Below, in pieces: positions 7,432 through 16,746 of a stretch of 64,000 nucleotides of DNA. The stretch's first letter is position 1. Every line of letters starts with the position of its first letter. The translations under genes were made by a program, and so were the position numbers. The stretch comes from Clostridium sp. CX1. GTDB lineage: Bacteria; Bacillota; Clostridia; Clostridiales; Clostridiaceae. The stretch spans positions 1-64,000 of the forward strand of contig NZ_JAODOO010000019.1 in assembly GCF_025398335.1 (NCBI RefSeq). The letters are read 5' to 3'. The notes below the pieces were generated by a model. That model had not been told where the DNA came from, did no database searches, and was given only the letters and a program-made list of their open reading frames with translations.

Positions 7432-8572
7432 AATAGCTTGGAGATTTTTAAAAGACAGTAAGGCACAAACCTTAATCATAGTGTTAGGTATAGCAATAGG
7501 TGTATCAGTGCAAATATTTTTAGGGCTTTTAAGTAAGGGCGTTGAGACAACATTGCTGGATAAAATTATAGGAAGTTCCCCTCATGTAACGGTGTATTTT
7601 TCAAAGGGCGGCATAGAGAGATGGCAGGACAAGAAAGAAAAGATTAAAGCATTAGGCAGTGATGTAAAAGCTGTAGTGCCAGTTGCAGAACATCAGGTTT
7701 TTATAAAGTTAAAGGACATGAATGAACCTGCTAGATTAAGAGGAGTTATTTCAGAAGAGGCCAATCTTTTGTATAAACTAAAGGATAAGGTTTATGAAGG
7801 AAGGATGATGAAGGACGGCAGGGATGCTTTAGTTGGTAGGGAACTAAAGGAGAGGTTAGATTTAAAGCTTGGAGACAAGCTTAACATAGTAACCATTGAT
7901 AAGAAAAGCGTAGAACTTACAGTGTCCGGATTTTATGATTTAGGTTCTGCTGGGCTTAATAGATACTGGATTTTTACAGATTTGAAGACCTCCCAGGATT
8001 TAATAGGATTTGGGGACAAAGTAACTTCAATAGAAGTATCTGCAGTTAACCCTTATAATGCAGACACTCTAGAAAAAAACATAGAAGAAAAATTAAAGGA
8101 TAAAAACTTAAAACTAGAGAACTGGAAAAGTCAAAATAAACTTTTGGTAAGTGGTATAATTGGACAAAGAGTTTGCACTATTATAATTCAAATTTTCGTA
8201 TTACTTGCAGCAGTGTTAAGTATAATAAGTATATTGGGCATAACTGTGACTCAAAAATATAAGCAGATAGGAATATTAAAGGCTATGGGAATAGAGGATG
8301 GTTCGGCAGCTAGTATATTTTTAATTCAAGCCTTTATTTTAGGGGTAATTGCAACATTACTTGGAGTAGGGCTCAATATTATGTATATAAAGGCTTTTAA
8401 TAGATACATAACTTCGGAAGGAAAGCCTTTGGTAGACATAGTCATTGACAACAGGTTTATAATAATATCCTGTATAATTGATATAACTGCTTCAACTTTA
8501 GCAGCCTTTTTTCCAGCGGCAAAGTCCTATAGGTTAAGTCCTGTTGAAGTTATAGGGGGACAGAATGCTTAA
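7415..8572 (+). CDS. FtsX-like ABC transporter permease (MacB/LolC type)
   Basis: 385 residues: an N-terminal membrane span (QTLIIVLGIAIGVSVQIF), a large extracellular MacB-like periplasmic core domain (~40-240), then three C-terminal spans of the FtsX domain (IQIFVLLAAVLSIISILGI, AFILGVIATLLGVGLNI, IISCIIDITASTLAAFFPA), ending in the usual SYRLSPVEVIGG. It overlaps the ATPase gene and would form a mechanotransducing exporter with it. The substrate cannot be read from the sequence. Confidence 0.88.
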   Translation: MFASFKIAWRFLKDSKAQTLIIVLGIAIGVSVQIFLGLLSKGVETTLLDKIIGSSPHVTVYFSKGGIERWQDKKEKIKALGSDVKAVVPVAEHQVFIKLKDMNEPARLRGVISEEANLLYKLKDKVYEGRMMKDGRDALVGRELKERLDLKLGDKLNIVTIDKKSVELTVSGFYDLGSAGLNRYWIFTDLKTSQDLIGFGDKVTSIEVSAVNPYNADTLEKNIEEKLKDKNLKLENWKSQNKLLVSGIIGQRVCTIIIQIFVLLAAVLSIISILGITVTQKYKQIGILKAMGIEDGSAASIFLIQAFILGVIATLLGVGLNIMYIKAFNRYITSEGKPLVDIVIDNRFIIISCIIDITASTLAAFFPAAKSYRLSPVEVIGGQNA

Positions 8573-8719
8573 GTTTAAGCAGATAGTAGTAATGAAAACT
8601 TTATTGTCAGTTATGTGTTATTTTAGCATGGACCCTTGCTAAGGGCAGTTAAATAAAGCAGTTCTAAAATTCGTATAGAACAAACAAAAATGGAAATCAG
8701 GAGCGAGGTAATTAGTAAG

Positions 8720-9352
8720 ATGAAAAATAAAAGAGGGCTTCTCATATTTATAACTCTAATAACAATATTGGTACTATCCCTAGGAGTGATATTTAGTTTA
8801 GTATCTTGGAATCATTCTTATGTTGTTCCAAAAGCAAAAGTATCCTTTGATCTTATTGATAAGGGAATAAAAGCTCAAAGTAAGGGCGTAATGGAGCTTA
8901 ATAACGATGAACTAAATGGCATTATAGCCTTTTACTCTAATGGAAAGAAGACTTATGATGACTTAACTATAAAGGGAATCCATGGAGAGATGTCTGGGGA
9001 CAGTCTACAATTTTTCATACCTTCCAGTTATAAAGGCATTAGTTTTCTATTGCGTACAGAGGGAAACTTAGGCTTTAAGGAAGATAAAGCCCAGTATACT
9101 GTGAATAAGGTCTATCTAGGTAAGCTGCCTATTTCTAAGGACTTTGTTTTAAATAAGCTTAAGACTGCTATGACAGGGACTATGACGGCAGATAACTCTA
9201 GCATTTATTTAGATTTAACCAGTATGCCTGTTAAGATTAAGGATGTTAAGGTTAGAGACAGTATACTTGTTGTGGAAGTAGAGAAGGTTTCAGGGGTTTA
9301 TGAGGAGAGACTGAAGTTTTTAGAGAATATGATAAAGGACTTTATTAAATAG
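8720..9352 (+). CDS. Membrane-anchored protein resembling YpmS/DUF2140
   Basis: About 210 residues from ATG 8720 (GAGCGAGG upstream); an in-frame ATG at 8690 lacks a clear site. One N-terminal span (GLLIFITLITILVLSLGVIF) is followed by an extracellular domain with YpmS-like segments (LNNDELNGIIAFYS, FFIPSSYKGISFLLRTEGNLGF, GKLPISKDFVLNKL). Function is unknown. It follows the MacB/FtsX pair by about 150 bases and may be its accessory. The residues GDSLQFF are encoded by a copy of the dispersed repeat (8996-9016), and the TAG stop adjoins another copy. Confidence 0.7.
   Translation: MKNKRGLLIFITLITILVLSLGVIFSLVSWNHSYVVPKAKVSFDLIDKGIKAQSKGVMELNNDELNGIIAFYSNGKKTYDDLTIKGIHGEMSGDSLQFFIPSSYKGISFLLRTEGNLGFKEDKAQYTVNKVYLGKLPISKDFVLNKLKTAMTGTMTADNSSIYLDLTSMPVKIKDVKVRDSILVVEVEKVSGVYEERLKFLENMIKDFIK
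8996..9016 (+). repeat. Dispersed repeat copy inside a coding gene
   Basis: GGGGACAGTCTACAATTTTTC, read in frame as GDSLQFF in the YpmS-like gene. Confidence 0.85.
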
Positions 9353-9429
9353 GGACAGTTTACAATTATTCAACAAGTTAGGGGACGGTCTACAATTATT
9401 CAATTGATGAATAATTGTAGACCGTCCCC
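9352..9429. repeat. Dispersed repeat cluster, three copies
   Basis: Forward copies at 9352-9374 and 9381-9402 and a reverse copy at 9408-9429. The last two form a near-perfect hairpin. The first begins inside the TAG stop of the preceding gene. Confidence 0.9.
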
Positions 9430-9632
9430 TTATGGTGTAGAAACAACAATGTATTCCCTAAAGTTACCATTTTCGATAAATGCTTGTAAACTTCCCCTAA
9501 AATTCTATATAAAGAGAAAAATAATTCAAAAAAAGTTTACAATTACTGTAGAAAAATTGACGATTTTATCTTAAAATATATGTATTAGAAACATTTTACA
9601 AAAGCTAAAAATAAATACAGGAGGGGTTAATA

Positions 9633-10562
9633 ATGTCATATTGTCACAACTGCGGTGTTCAGATTGAGCTAGAAGATGTGTACTGTACTAATTGTGGAAC
9701 AAAGCAAGTACAGGCTTCATCAGCAAAAGAAGAACAGTCGACTACTAGAACTCAGACAAAACCAATTATCAGCGAGGTAGTAAGGGGATCTAGTAATTTA
9801 ACAAAGGGGATGAGCTTTACAGGTTTAGGAGATACTCTGATTAAGATGTTAATAAAGCCTGTAACAGGAGCAAAAGAATTTGTAGAAAAGGGAGAAAAGG
9901 GTTCTGTCATAGCAATAACAGCAATTATTATTTTTATTCAAGGAATTTTAGGTGTATGGAAGGTAAGTCAGTTTATTTCTAGCCTTCAGAACATGGCTGT
10001 AGACCTAATGCAAAAAGCTATGGGATTCATGAATTTAATTCAGCCAGGTTCAATAGGAAAGTTATTAAGCTCTAATGATATAATGGAGTTGACAGCTCAA
10101 ATTGATAAGTTAAAGAATTTTATAAATATCCCTTATGGAAAAATATTTGTACAAAATAGTGCTTTAGCTTTAATTGCAATTGCAGTACTATTTATAATAA
10201 TCTATCTCGGAACGAATATTTTATCTAAACATAAAAGTGAGCCAATACAAATTTTCAAGACAGCAACAGTTGTTTTAATACCAACTTTATACTTTGAAAT
10301 TCTTTCTATAATGTTTTCTTATTTATCAGTTTATGCAGGAATGGTTATAGGATTAATCGGAATAGTAATTTCTTTAGCTACTATGGCTATGGTTATTAAA
10401 GACAAGCTATCTATCGATGAAAATCATTCTACATTTATTACTGCAGTTTCAGGTATAGTAGTTTTAATCATTGTTGTAATTTGTTTACAAAAATTCACAG
10501 CATCAAATATTTCAGACATAATAATGTCTGTTTCAAATGTTATAAAAACTATTGGATTTTAA
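9633..10562 (+). CDS. Zinc-ribbon multi-span membrane protein
   Basis: 309 residues. The N-terminal zinc ribbon has two CxxC pairs (CHNC, CTNC; residues ~4-22), followed by a polar linker and about five hydrophobic segments (SVIAITAIIIFIQGILGV, LIAIAVLFIIIYLGT, TVVLIPTLYFEILSIMF, IGLIGIVISLATMAMVI, VSGIVVLIIVVICL), like a Yip1-type membrane domain. A GGAGGGG site precedes the ATG. It lies 27 bases before another zinc-ribbon membrane protein. Function is unknown; envelope stress or membrane organisation is only a guess. Confidence 0.75.
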   Translation: MSYCHNCGVQIELEDVYCTNCGTKQVQASSAKEEQSTTRTQTKPIISEVVRGSSNLTKGMSFTGLGDTLIKMLIKPVTGAKEFVEKGEKGSVIAITAIIIFIQGILGVWKVSQFISSLQNMAVDLMQKAMGFMNLIQPGSIGKLLSSNDIMELTAQIDKLKNFINIPYGKIFVQNSALALIAIAVLFIIIYLGTNILSKHKSEPIQIFKTATVVLIPTLYFEILSIMFSYLSVYAGMVIGLIGIVISLATMAMVIKDKLSIDENHSTFITAVSGIVVLIIVVICLQKFTASNISDIIMSVSNVIKTIGF

Positions 10563-10589
10563 AATATTATTAAAATTGGAGGGAGTACA

Positions 10590-12083
10590 GTGAAGTATTG
10601 TGCTAAATGCGGTGCTACATTAGATGTGGGACAAGATGTTTGTTCTAAATGTGGCTATGATTTAACTGCTAGACAGAGCAAAGCTGAGGCAGATGAAATT
10701 AGATATGAAACTCAAGTTATAGAAAAAGATGAAATACTAAGTAGTATTGAGGCTACTGAAAATATAAAAACTGACACTAATGATAAAAAAGAAGAAAGAG
10801 TCAGCGCTAAATATTCAGAGGAAGTTGAAAAAGAGGAGAAAAAGGGGTTTTCCGGTAAAACAAAAATGGCAATTGCAGCAGTGGCTGCAGCTGTAGTGTT
10901 GTTAACTGGACTTTATAATCTAGGTAATTCTATGACAAAACCTTCAAAGGTAGTTGCCAAGTTTGAGAAGGCTGTTGCCTCAGACAATAAAGAAGAGCTT
11001 GCTGGCATAATTTACAGCGATGATAATAGACTAGAAATAAACGAGAAAAACATTGCACCTTTAATTTCCTATTTTAAGGACAATCCATCTTATTTAAATA
11101 CAGTAACAGAGGACTTAAATAAACAAGTAATGAAGATAGAAGGCTCTAAGGGAATGTTTTCTTTAGGGGGAGGAAGTTCTCAAAACACGTTAAGTATTGT
11201 ACATGCAGGAAAGAAATTCATATTTTTCCCTAACTATAAGATAGGTATAAAACCAGCTTTTATTCAAGTTAAGACTGGAATAAAGGATGTAGCATTCTCA
11301 CTAAATAGTACAGACCTTGGAAAAAGTGATTCCAATAATTTTAGTAAGGAGTTTGGACCATTTATACCAGGAAAGTACAAGCTTCTAGCTAATTATAAAG
11401 GAAAGTATGTAACACTGAGCGATCCTCATGATGTGGATTTAGTTGCTAGCAATAGTGGAAAAGTGAATTTAGATGTGTTTAATAATCTTAACTATATAAA
11501 TATAAGAAGTGAGTATCCTGATGCAGTGCTTTTTGTAAATGGTAAGGATACAGGCGTTAAAGTGGCAGATGCTCAAAACTTTGGGCCTTTAAGTGCTAAT
11601 ACGAAGGTTTATGCTACTGTTAACAAGAATGGAAAGGCTCTAAAAAGCAGTGAGTATACAGTATCTCAGGGAGATTTAAATATCAATCTAGATTTCGGGG
11701 CTGCTGAGAGTACTATAAAAAATATAGAGGGACAAATTCATGACCTTATATACTGGTATACTTATGGCTTTACTCAGGCTGTAAATAGCAACAGCTTTTA
11801 CGCTGTAGAAGATTATATATATCCTGGAAGTAAGCTTTATAACGAGCAGAAGAGCTATGTGCCAAGCACTTATAGTCAAGGAATTAGAGAAACAATTATG
11901 TCTTTCAATATACTTTCTTACACTGTAAGCGAGGATAACAAGTCTGGAACAATAAATACAGAAGAAGTTTACAATATTAACAAGAACGGATCAGAGTCCG
12001 TTAAGAGTTTTAAGTATAAGTACACCTTTAAATATAATGAAGCAAAAGGTGGTTATCAATTGGACAGCATAGCAAGCAACTAA
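10590..12083 (+). CDS. Zinc-ribbon, single-span protein with TcaA/YvbJ-like extracellular domains
   Basis: 497 residues from a GTG start with GGAGGGA upstream. The zinc ribbon (CAKC, CSKC at ~4-21) is followed by a charged cytosolic linker and one membrane span (~90-108, MAIAAVAAAVVLLTGLYNL). An extracellular part follows with TcaA-like second domain features (KVVAKFEKAVASDNKEELAG), two beta-rich PEGA-like segments (YINIRSEYPDAVLFVNGKDTG) and a C-terminal NTF2-like domain. The TcaA/YvbJ family is linked to cell-wall antibiotic tolerance. Probably co-transcribed with the preceding zinc-ribbon gene. A repeat cluster begins right after the stop. Confidence 0.8.
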   Translation: MKYCAKCGATLDVGQDVCSKCGYDLTARQSKAEADEIRYETQVIEKDEILSSIEATENIKTDTNDKKEERVSAKYSEEVEKEEKKGFSGKTKMAIAAVAAAVVLLTGLYNLGNSMTKPSKVVAKFEKAVASDNKEELAGIIYSDDNRLEINEKNIAPLISYFKDNPSYLNTVTEDLNKQVMKIEGSKGMFSLGGGSSQNTLSIVHAGKKFIFFPNYKIGIKPAFIQVKTGIKDVAFSLNSTDLGKSDSNNFSKEFGPFIPGKYKLLANYKGKYVTLSDPHDVDLVASNSGKVNLDVFNNLNYINIRSEYPDAVLFVNGKDTGVKVADAQNFGPLSANTKVYATVNKNGKALKSSEYTVSQGDLNINLDFGAAESTIKNIEGQIHDLIYWYTYGFTQAVNSNSFYAVEDYIYPGSKLYNEQKSYVPSTYSQGIRETIMSFNILSYTVSEDNKSGTINTEEVYNINKNGSESVKSFKYKYTFKYNEAKGGYQLDSIASN

Positions 12084-12084
12084 T

Positions 12085-12182
12085 GGGGACAGTTCACAAT
12101 TATTTAGGGGACAGTCTGCAATTATTCTAATAATTGCAGACTGTCCCCTTGTTTTGTTGTTGAATAGTTGTGAACTGTCCCC
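12085..12182. repeat. Dispersed repeat cluster, four copies
   Basis: Forward copies at 12085-12105 and 12107-12127, then reverse copies at about 12128-12148 and 12161-12182. They form nested hairpins immediately after the TcaA-like gene and could act as a terminator. Confidence 0.9.
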
Positions 12183-12550
12183 ACATAGACTTTACTATTT
12201 GATAGCTAAAAGGTTATTTTATAAATTGGTATTAATAACTTCATTATGTAATTTATAAGAGAAAATTATCGATTATTTTCTTAAAATGTAGCACAAAGAG
12301 GCTTATATCAATGATTTCAGTCATTTGCATGCTTGTACCAAAATATGAAGGAATAAATTCATATTCCATTAGATGTGCAAGCTAGAAATTTCTTTGCATA
12401 GATAACTATATTTAAATGTAATACAATAAAACACGTAGCAGAGATACAAGATAATAACTAATAAAGAGGACAGTTTAAAAGATATTAAAGATTTTATGTG
12501 TAAAATATTAAATTATTAATATAATAAAAAAACTTAGGAGGAATCATTTA
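12183..12550. other. Long leader before the first CWB2 gene, with a possible structured RNA
   Basis: No coding gene is visible. At 12331-12382 the arms GCTTGTAC / GTGCAAGC and AATATGAA / TTCATATT form a two-part hairpin, a possible structured leader. It does not match a riboswitch I recognise. A partial dispersed-repeat match (GAGGACAGTTTA) lies near 12468. Confidence 0.3.
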
Positions 12551-14029
12551 ATGAATAAAAAAAGTATAGGTACAATTTCAGCAGTAGCTTTTGCAGCAAT
12601 ATTATTATCTAATTCAGCAACAGCAGTTAAGGTTTCAGCAGAGGAAGTAGTTGAAAGCAGGTTATTAAGAGCTGGAGGAGAGGATAGATACGGAACTTCT
12701 GTAAAAGTATCTCAAATAGGCTGGTTAGATGGTACTAAGAATGTAATCATTGCTAGTGGAGAAGGTTATGCTGATGCTCTTTCTGCCGCGCCACTTGCCA
12801 AGGCGAAGGATGCACCGATACTTTTGACTGAGTCAAAAAGCTTAAACTCTCAAACTTTAGAGGAGCTTAAAAGATTAAATGATAAGGTTAAGATAGAGAA
12901 TATATATGTTATTGGGGGAACTGGTTCAGTATCTGAGGGAGCTTATAATAAGTTGAAAAGTGAATTTGGCGATGCAAATGTAGACAGGTTATGGGGAAAT
13001 GACAGATACGAAACTGCCGTTGCCGTTGCAGAAAAGTTAGGTGTAACAGATAAAATAGTTCTAGCATCTGGCGATGGTTACGCAGATGCACTATCAGCAG
13101 CACCTATTGCAGCTATGAAGGGAATGCCAATTCTTTTAACAGAAAGCAAAGAACTTTCAAAGCCGACAGAGGAATTTATAAAGAAACATTCAGGTATAAA
13201 TAAGACCTACGTAATAGGTGGAACTGCTTCCGTTGGTGATGCAACTAAAGAGAAAGTGCCAGGAGCAGAAAGACTTGGAGGAGCAGATAGATTTGAAACA
13301 AACACAATAGTAATGGATTATTTTGCTGAGGACTTTGACTTAACAGGAGTATTAACAGCTCTAGGAGAAGGTCCTACTGGAAATGAGTTCGCAGATGCCC
13401 TATCAGGAGCTGCTCTTGCAGGAAAAGCTAACTCTCCTATAATACTTGTAAACAAGGAAGTGCCAGAGACTACTAGAAACTTTATACAGTCCAGGCTTTC
13501 ACCTAGCACTTATATTTTAGCCATTGGTGGAGAGGGCGTTATATCAGATTCATTAATACTATCCATGGGTATAAGTGCAGATTTCTTAGATGAAGCGGAC
13601 AAAACTTACACAGATAACTATGATGGAAATGTAGATATTATAGCAGACAATGTAACCCTTAAGGGAAATGTAAAAGGTGACTTATATTTAGAAGGAAATA
13701 ACGCTACTGTTTCTGACATAACTGTAGATGGGACTATTTACGTAAACCCAGGTAAGGATGGAATTGTAAATATTAAGTCAGTAACTGCAAAGAAGATAGT
13801 TGTACTTTCTGGGACAAAAGAAAACATCCATTTAGAAAATGTTAAAGCTGAGGTAGTAGGTCTTGAAATTGACAATGACACACAAACTAAACCAGAGGAA
13901 AGTACAGGAACAGTAAATGAAGTAGAAGATACAACAGTAGATTCAACTAAGCCAGAGGTTATAGAAGAGAATTCTAATCAAAACAGTGCCGATGTAACAG
14001 TTGAAGAAGGAACTCAAAGCAATAATTAA
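12551..14029 (+). CDS. Secreted surface protein with three cell-wall-binding repeats (CWB2)
   Basis: 492 residues. A signal peptide (residues 1-30, ending KVSAEE) is followed by three CWB2 repeats (~35-130, 135-230, 235-340) with the family marks RxxGxDRYxTS, YADALSAAPLAK and YVIGGTxSV. A short repetitive beta domain follows (NVTLKGNVKGDLYLEG, VDGTIYVNPGKDG) and an acidic Thr/Glu-rich tail. CWB2 triplets hold proteins non-covalently to wall polymers in Clostridium. The beta domain recurs in the third CWB2 protein of this cluster. Effector role unknown; it lacks a recognisable enzyme domain. Confidence 0.88.
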   Translation: MNKKSIGTISAVAFAAILLSNSATAVKVSAEEVVESRLLRAGGEDRYGTSVKVSQIGWLDGTKNVIIASGEGYADALSAAPLAKAKDAPILLTESKSLNSQTLEELKRLNDKVKIENIYVIGGTGSVSEGAYNKLKSEFGDANVDRLWGNDRYETAVAVAEKLGVTDKIVLASGDGYADALSAAPIAAMKGMPILLTESKELSKPTEEFIKKHSGINKTYVIGGTASVGDATKEKVPGAERLGGADRFETNTIVMDYFAEDFDLTGVLTALGEGPTGNEFADALSGAALAGKANSPIILVNKEVPETTRNFIQSRLSPSTYILAIGGEGVISDSLILSMGISADFLDEADKTYTDNYDGNVDIIADNVTLKGNVKGDLYLEGNNATVSDITVDGTIYVNPGKDGIVNIKSVTAKKIVVLSGTKENIHLENVKAEVVGLEIDNDTQTKPEESTGTVNEVEDTTVDSTKPEVIEENSNQNSADVTVEEGTQSNN

Positions 14030-14036
14030 ACCTTAA

Positions 14037-14093
14037 GGGGACAGTCTACAATTATTACACATTTATTGTGTTAAAAAATTGTAGACTGTCCCC
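14037..14093. repeat. Dispersed repeat pair forming a hairpin
   Basis: Forward copy 14037-14056 and reverse copy 14075-14093, followed by a T run. Its position just after a stop codon suggests it also serves as a terminator. Confidence 0.9.
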
Positions 14094-14197
14094 TTTTTTA
14101 CGAAAATTTTTTTCGTAATTGTTTACGAAATTTAGTTGTATTAAATAATTAATTAAAGTAAATGGCAGTAGTCTCTATAAATACCCCTGCATTTTTA

Positions 14198-14256
14198 GGG
14201 GACAGTACACAATTATTTACTGCTTCACTATAGCTGAATAATTGTAGACTGTCCCC
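14198..14256. repeat. Dispersed repeat pair forming a hairpin
   Basis: Forward copy 14198-14217 (GGGGACAGTACACAATTATT) and reverse copy 14234-14256, upstream of the second CWB2 gene. The 14030-14345 gap otherwise holds no gene. Confidence 0.9.
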
Positions 14257-14345
14257 GGGATGTCCAAAGATGCCCACAAATAACTATTGTAACCCAAATT
14301 TACCAATGATATAATTACACTATCAGAGACAAGGGGGTATATAAA

Positions 14346-16472
14346 ATGAACATGAAAAAAATAGCTTGCTTACTGTCATTAAGCTTGTGCTTAAGTATTG
14401 GAGCAGGTGCAAAGGCTAAGGCAGCATTTACGCCAGAGAGGATATCGGGAGCAAATAGATACGACACTTCTGTTTCTATCTCAAAAAATGGATGGAATGC
14501 TACTTCAGACTATGCAGTAATTGCTAATGGGGAGGATTTCGGAGATGCGTTAAGTGCGGCACCTTTAGCAAAGAAATACAATGCTCCTATATTATTAGTT
14601 TCTAAAGATAAGTTGGACAATCAGTCGACAGTAGATAACGTAACTAGTGAACTTTCAAGACTAAAGGTAAAGAAGGTATTCTTAATTGGAGGAACTGGTG
14701 CAGTATCCGAGGCTGTTGAGAACATAATTAAAAGCAAGGGCATTGAGTTAGAGAGAATTGCTGGAAAAGATAGATATGCTACTTCTATTGAAATTGCAAA
14801 ACAAGTAGGAACTGATAAGGGAGTAGTTGTAGCTACTGGACAAGACTTCCCGGATGCTCTATCTATGGCACCAATTGCAGCATCTAAAGGTATGCCAATA
14901 ATATTAGTACCAAAGGATGAAGTAACTTCAGAACTAAAGGATTACTTAGCATCAAATAATAATATATCTAAGACATATGTTATGGGCGGAGAAGACATAA
15001 TAAGCGACAAGGTATCAAAAGAATTTAAAAATGTAGAGAGAATTACAGGTAAGGATGAATACGAAAGAAACCTAAATACTTTAAATAAGTTCTCTAAGGA
15101 TATAGACTATGATACAGTTTATTTAGCAAGCAGAACTGGATTTGCAGATGCTCTTTCTGGATCAGCTCTAGCTGCATTGACTTACTCACCAATTATACTA
15201 GTTGGAGAGAACGCACAAGCTAATGTTCAAAGTTATATTAATGATAAAACTAAAGACATTGGACAGGTGAATGTACTAGGCGGTGAAGGAGTTGTAAAAC
15301 CAGCTGTATTGGAAACATTAATGCCTGTTGCTAAAAATCAGACTATAAATAGTGGACTATTAAAGGCTTCTTTAAATCAGATGAACATTACTTCTATGCA
15401 AAGTGATAATACTTTGGGAGTAAATGTTACTGCAAAAGACCTTCCAAAGGAAGCACAAGAAGTTGCTGACAAGGCAATTCCAGTAATAAATGATGCCAAA
15501 ATGGGATTAAATATAAAACTTAATAGCAATAGTGCTAAAACTATAAGCAATGTTCAAGAAGATGTAACAATGCAAATAGCAGGCATGAACATAAATACTA
15601 CAGTATGGGTAACTACAGATTTTTCAAGTAATCAGCCTAAAATTAAGGAAATCGTAGAAATTCCTGCGATGGCAGCACCGTATCTTCCACCAGAATTAGC
15701 TGGAAAGAAGTATATGGTTATGGACCCTATAACTATGAGTAAGGAAGCTGGAGTTCCAGCACCAGATTTTAATGGCTTAGTAAATTTCTCGAAGAATTTC
15801 CAACCACAATTCCAAAGTTTTATGCAAAAGTATTCAGAAAACTGGAATCCAGGGGTTAAATTCATAAGTTATAAGGGATTGGCAAGAGTAGAAACTAAAG
15901 AAGGAATGAAGTATGCACAAACTTACCAATTAAAGCTTGATGATATGAAATTAAAGGCTATATTAAATTATACTGCTAATGATTTTGTAACAAATAAAGA
16001 ATATATGAATTTTGTTAAACAGTTCATGTTGTCTTGTGTTGATTTATCAGCAACACCAGATAAGGATGTTCAAAAGCAGCAGATAGAACAGATGTTTAAT
16101 GATATAGCAGCAAATCCACAGGAAGCTATGAAACAGATAAAAGTATTCATGGATGCCATAAAGGATTTAAAAGTAATTGGAGATAAGGGAATTGACATAA
16201 CATACAAGGTTTGCGACGGATATATTATAGGGGAAAGTGGAGTTGTAGATCTTCAACTTGACATTAAAAACTTTGTATCAGTTATGAGCAAACTAAGCAA
16301 TAGTCCAGTAGACAACACTTCAGATGATGTTAAAGGTATGCTAGGTTTAGGATTTAACTATACTACTGAAAATTACAATATTAATAAGGACGTTAAGATA
16401 GAGTTACCTAAGCTTACAAAAGAGAACTCCTTTAACTATGCTGACCTTTTGAAAGCAACAACTGGAAAGTAG
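14346..16472 (+). CDS. Secreted CWB2 surface protein with large C-terminal domain
   Basis: 708 residues. A signal peptide (1-27, ending AKAKAA) is followed by three CWB2 repeats to ~330 (RISGANRYDTSVSIS, RIAGKDRYATSIEIA, RITGKDEYERNLNTL). The ~370-residue C-terminal domain (TINSGLLKASLNQMN..., QIAGMNINTTVWVTTDFSS, IKEIVEIPAMAAPYLPPE) resembles lipoprotein-like beta-sheet folds but is not a family I can name with certainty. The ATG has a GGGGG site upstream. The wall-binding part anchors the unknown domain to the cell surface. Confidence 0.85.
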   Translation: MNMKKIACLLSLSLCLSIGAGAKAKAAFTPERISGANRYDTSVSISKNGWNATSDYAVIANGEDFGDALSAAPLAKKYNAPILLVSKDKLDNQSTVDNVTSELSRLKVKKVFLIGGTGAVSEAVENIIKSKGIELERIAGKDRYATSIEIAKQVGTDKGVVVATGQDFPDALSMAPIAASKGMPIILVPKDEVTSELKDYLASNNNISKTYVMGGEDIISDKVSKEFKNVERITGKDEYERNLNTLNKFSKDIDYDTVYLASRTGFADALSGSALAALTYSPIILVGENAQANVQSYINDKTKDIGQVNVLGGEGVVKPAVLETLMPVAKNQTINSGLLKASLNQMNITSMQSDNTLGVNVTAKDLPKEAQEVADKAIPVINDAKMGLNIKLNSNSAKTISNVQEDVTMQIAGMNINTTVWVTTDFSSNQPKIKEIVEIPAMAAPYLPPELAGKKYMVMDPITMSKEAGVPAPDFNGLVNFSKNFQPQFQSFMQKYSENWNPGVKFISYKGLARVETKEGMKYAQTYQLKLDDMKLKAILNYTANDFVTNKEYMNFVKQFMLSCVDLSATPDKDVQKQQIEQMFNDIAANPQEAMKQIKVFMDAIKDLKVIGDKGIDITYKVCDGYIIGESGVVDLQLDIKNFVSVMSKLSNSPVDNTSDDVKGMLGLGFNYTTENYNINKDVKIELPKLTKENSFNYADLLKATTGK

Positions 16473-16638
16473 GGACAGTTAACAACTTTTCAACTATTTG
16501 GGACGAACTATTGATAGATGAGAAGTAGGTATAAGATTAGATAAGGCATTAAAAAGTTAAAAGCTTTTTAATGCCTTATTTTTATACGAAAAATTGTGAA
16601 CCGTCCCTAAAGATGGTGAAAAGTTGCAGACCGTCCCC
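16472..16638. repeat. Dispersed repeat cluster, three diverged copies around a terminator
   Basis: A forward copy starts in the TAG stop at 16472. Reverse copies lie at 16589-16608 and 16619-16637. A conventional terminator sits between them. Confidence 0.75.
16541..16584 (+). terminator. Rho-independent terminator after the second CWB2 gene
   Basis: Perfect 16-bp stem ATAAGGCATTAAAAAG / CTTTTTAATGCCTTAT with a 7-base loop and a T-rich tail. Confidence 0.9.
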
Positions 16639-16746
16639 TAATTTGTCTATTAACTATTATGGAAATACATTACATAAATTTGTATAATCATGGTAACGAG
16701 ATAATATTACAGCATAACTAAATTATTTTAAAATGGAGGCTTCGTA

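Noticed and set aside
12468-12490. Possible repeat copy (GAGGACAGTTTA) before the first CWB2 gene
   Set aside because: Only a partial match without the second half; it could be decay but is not supportable.
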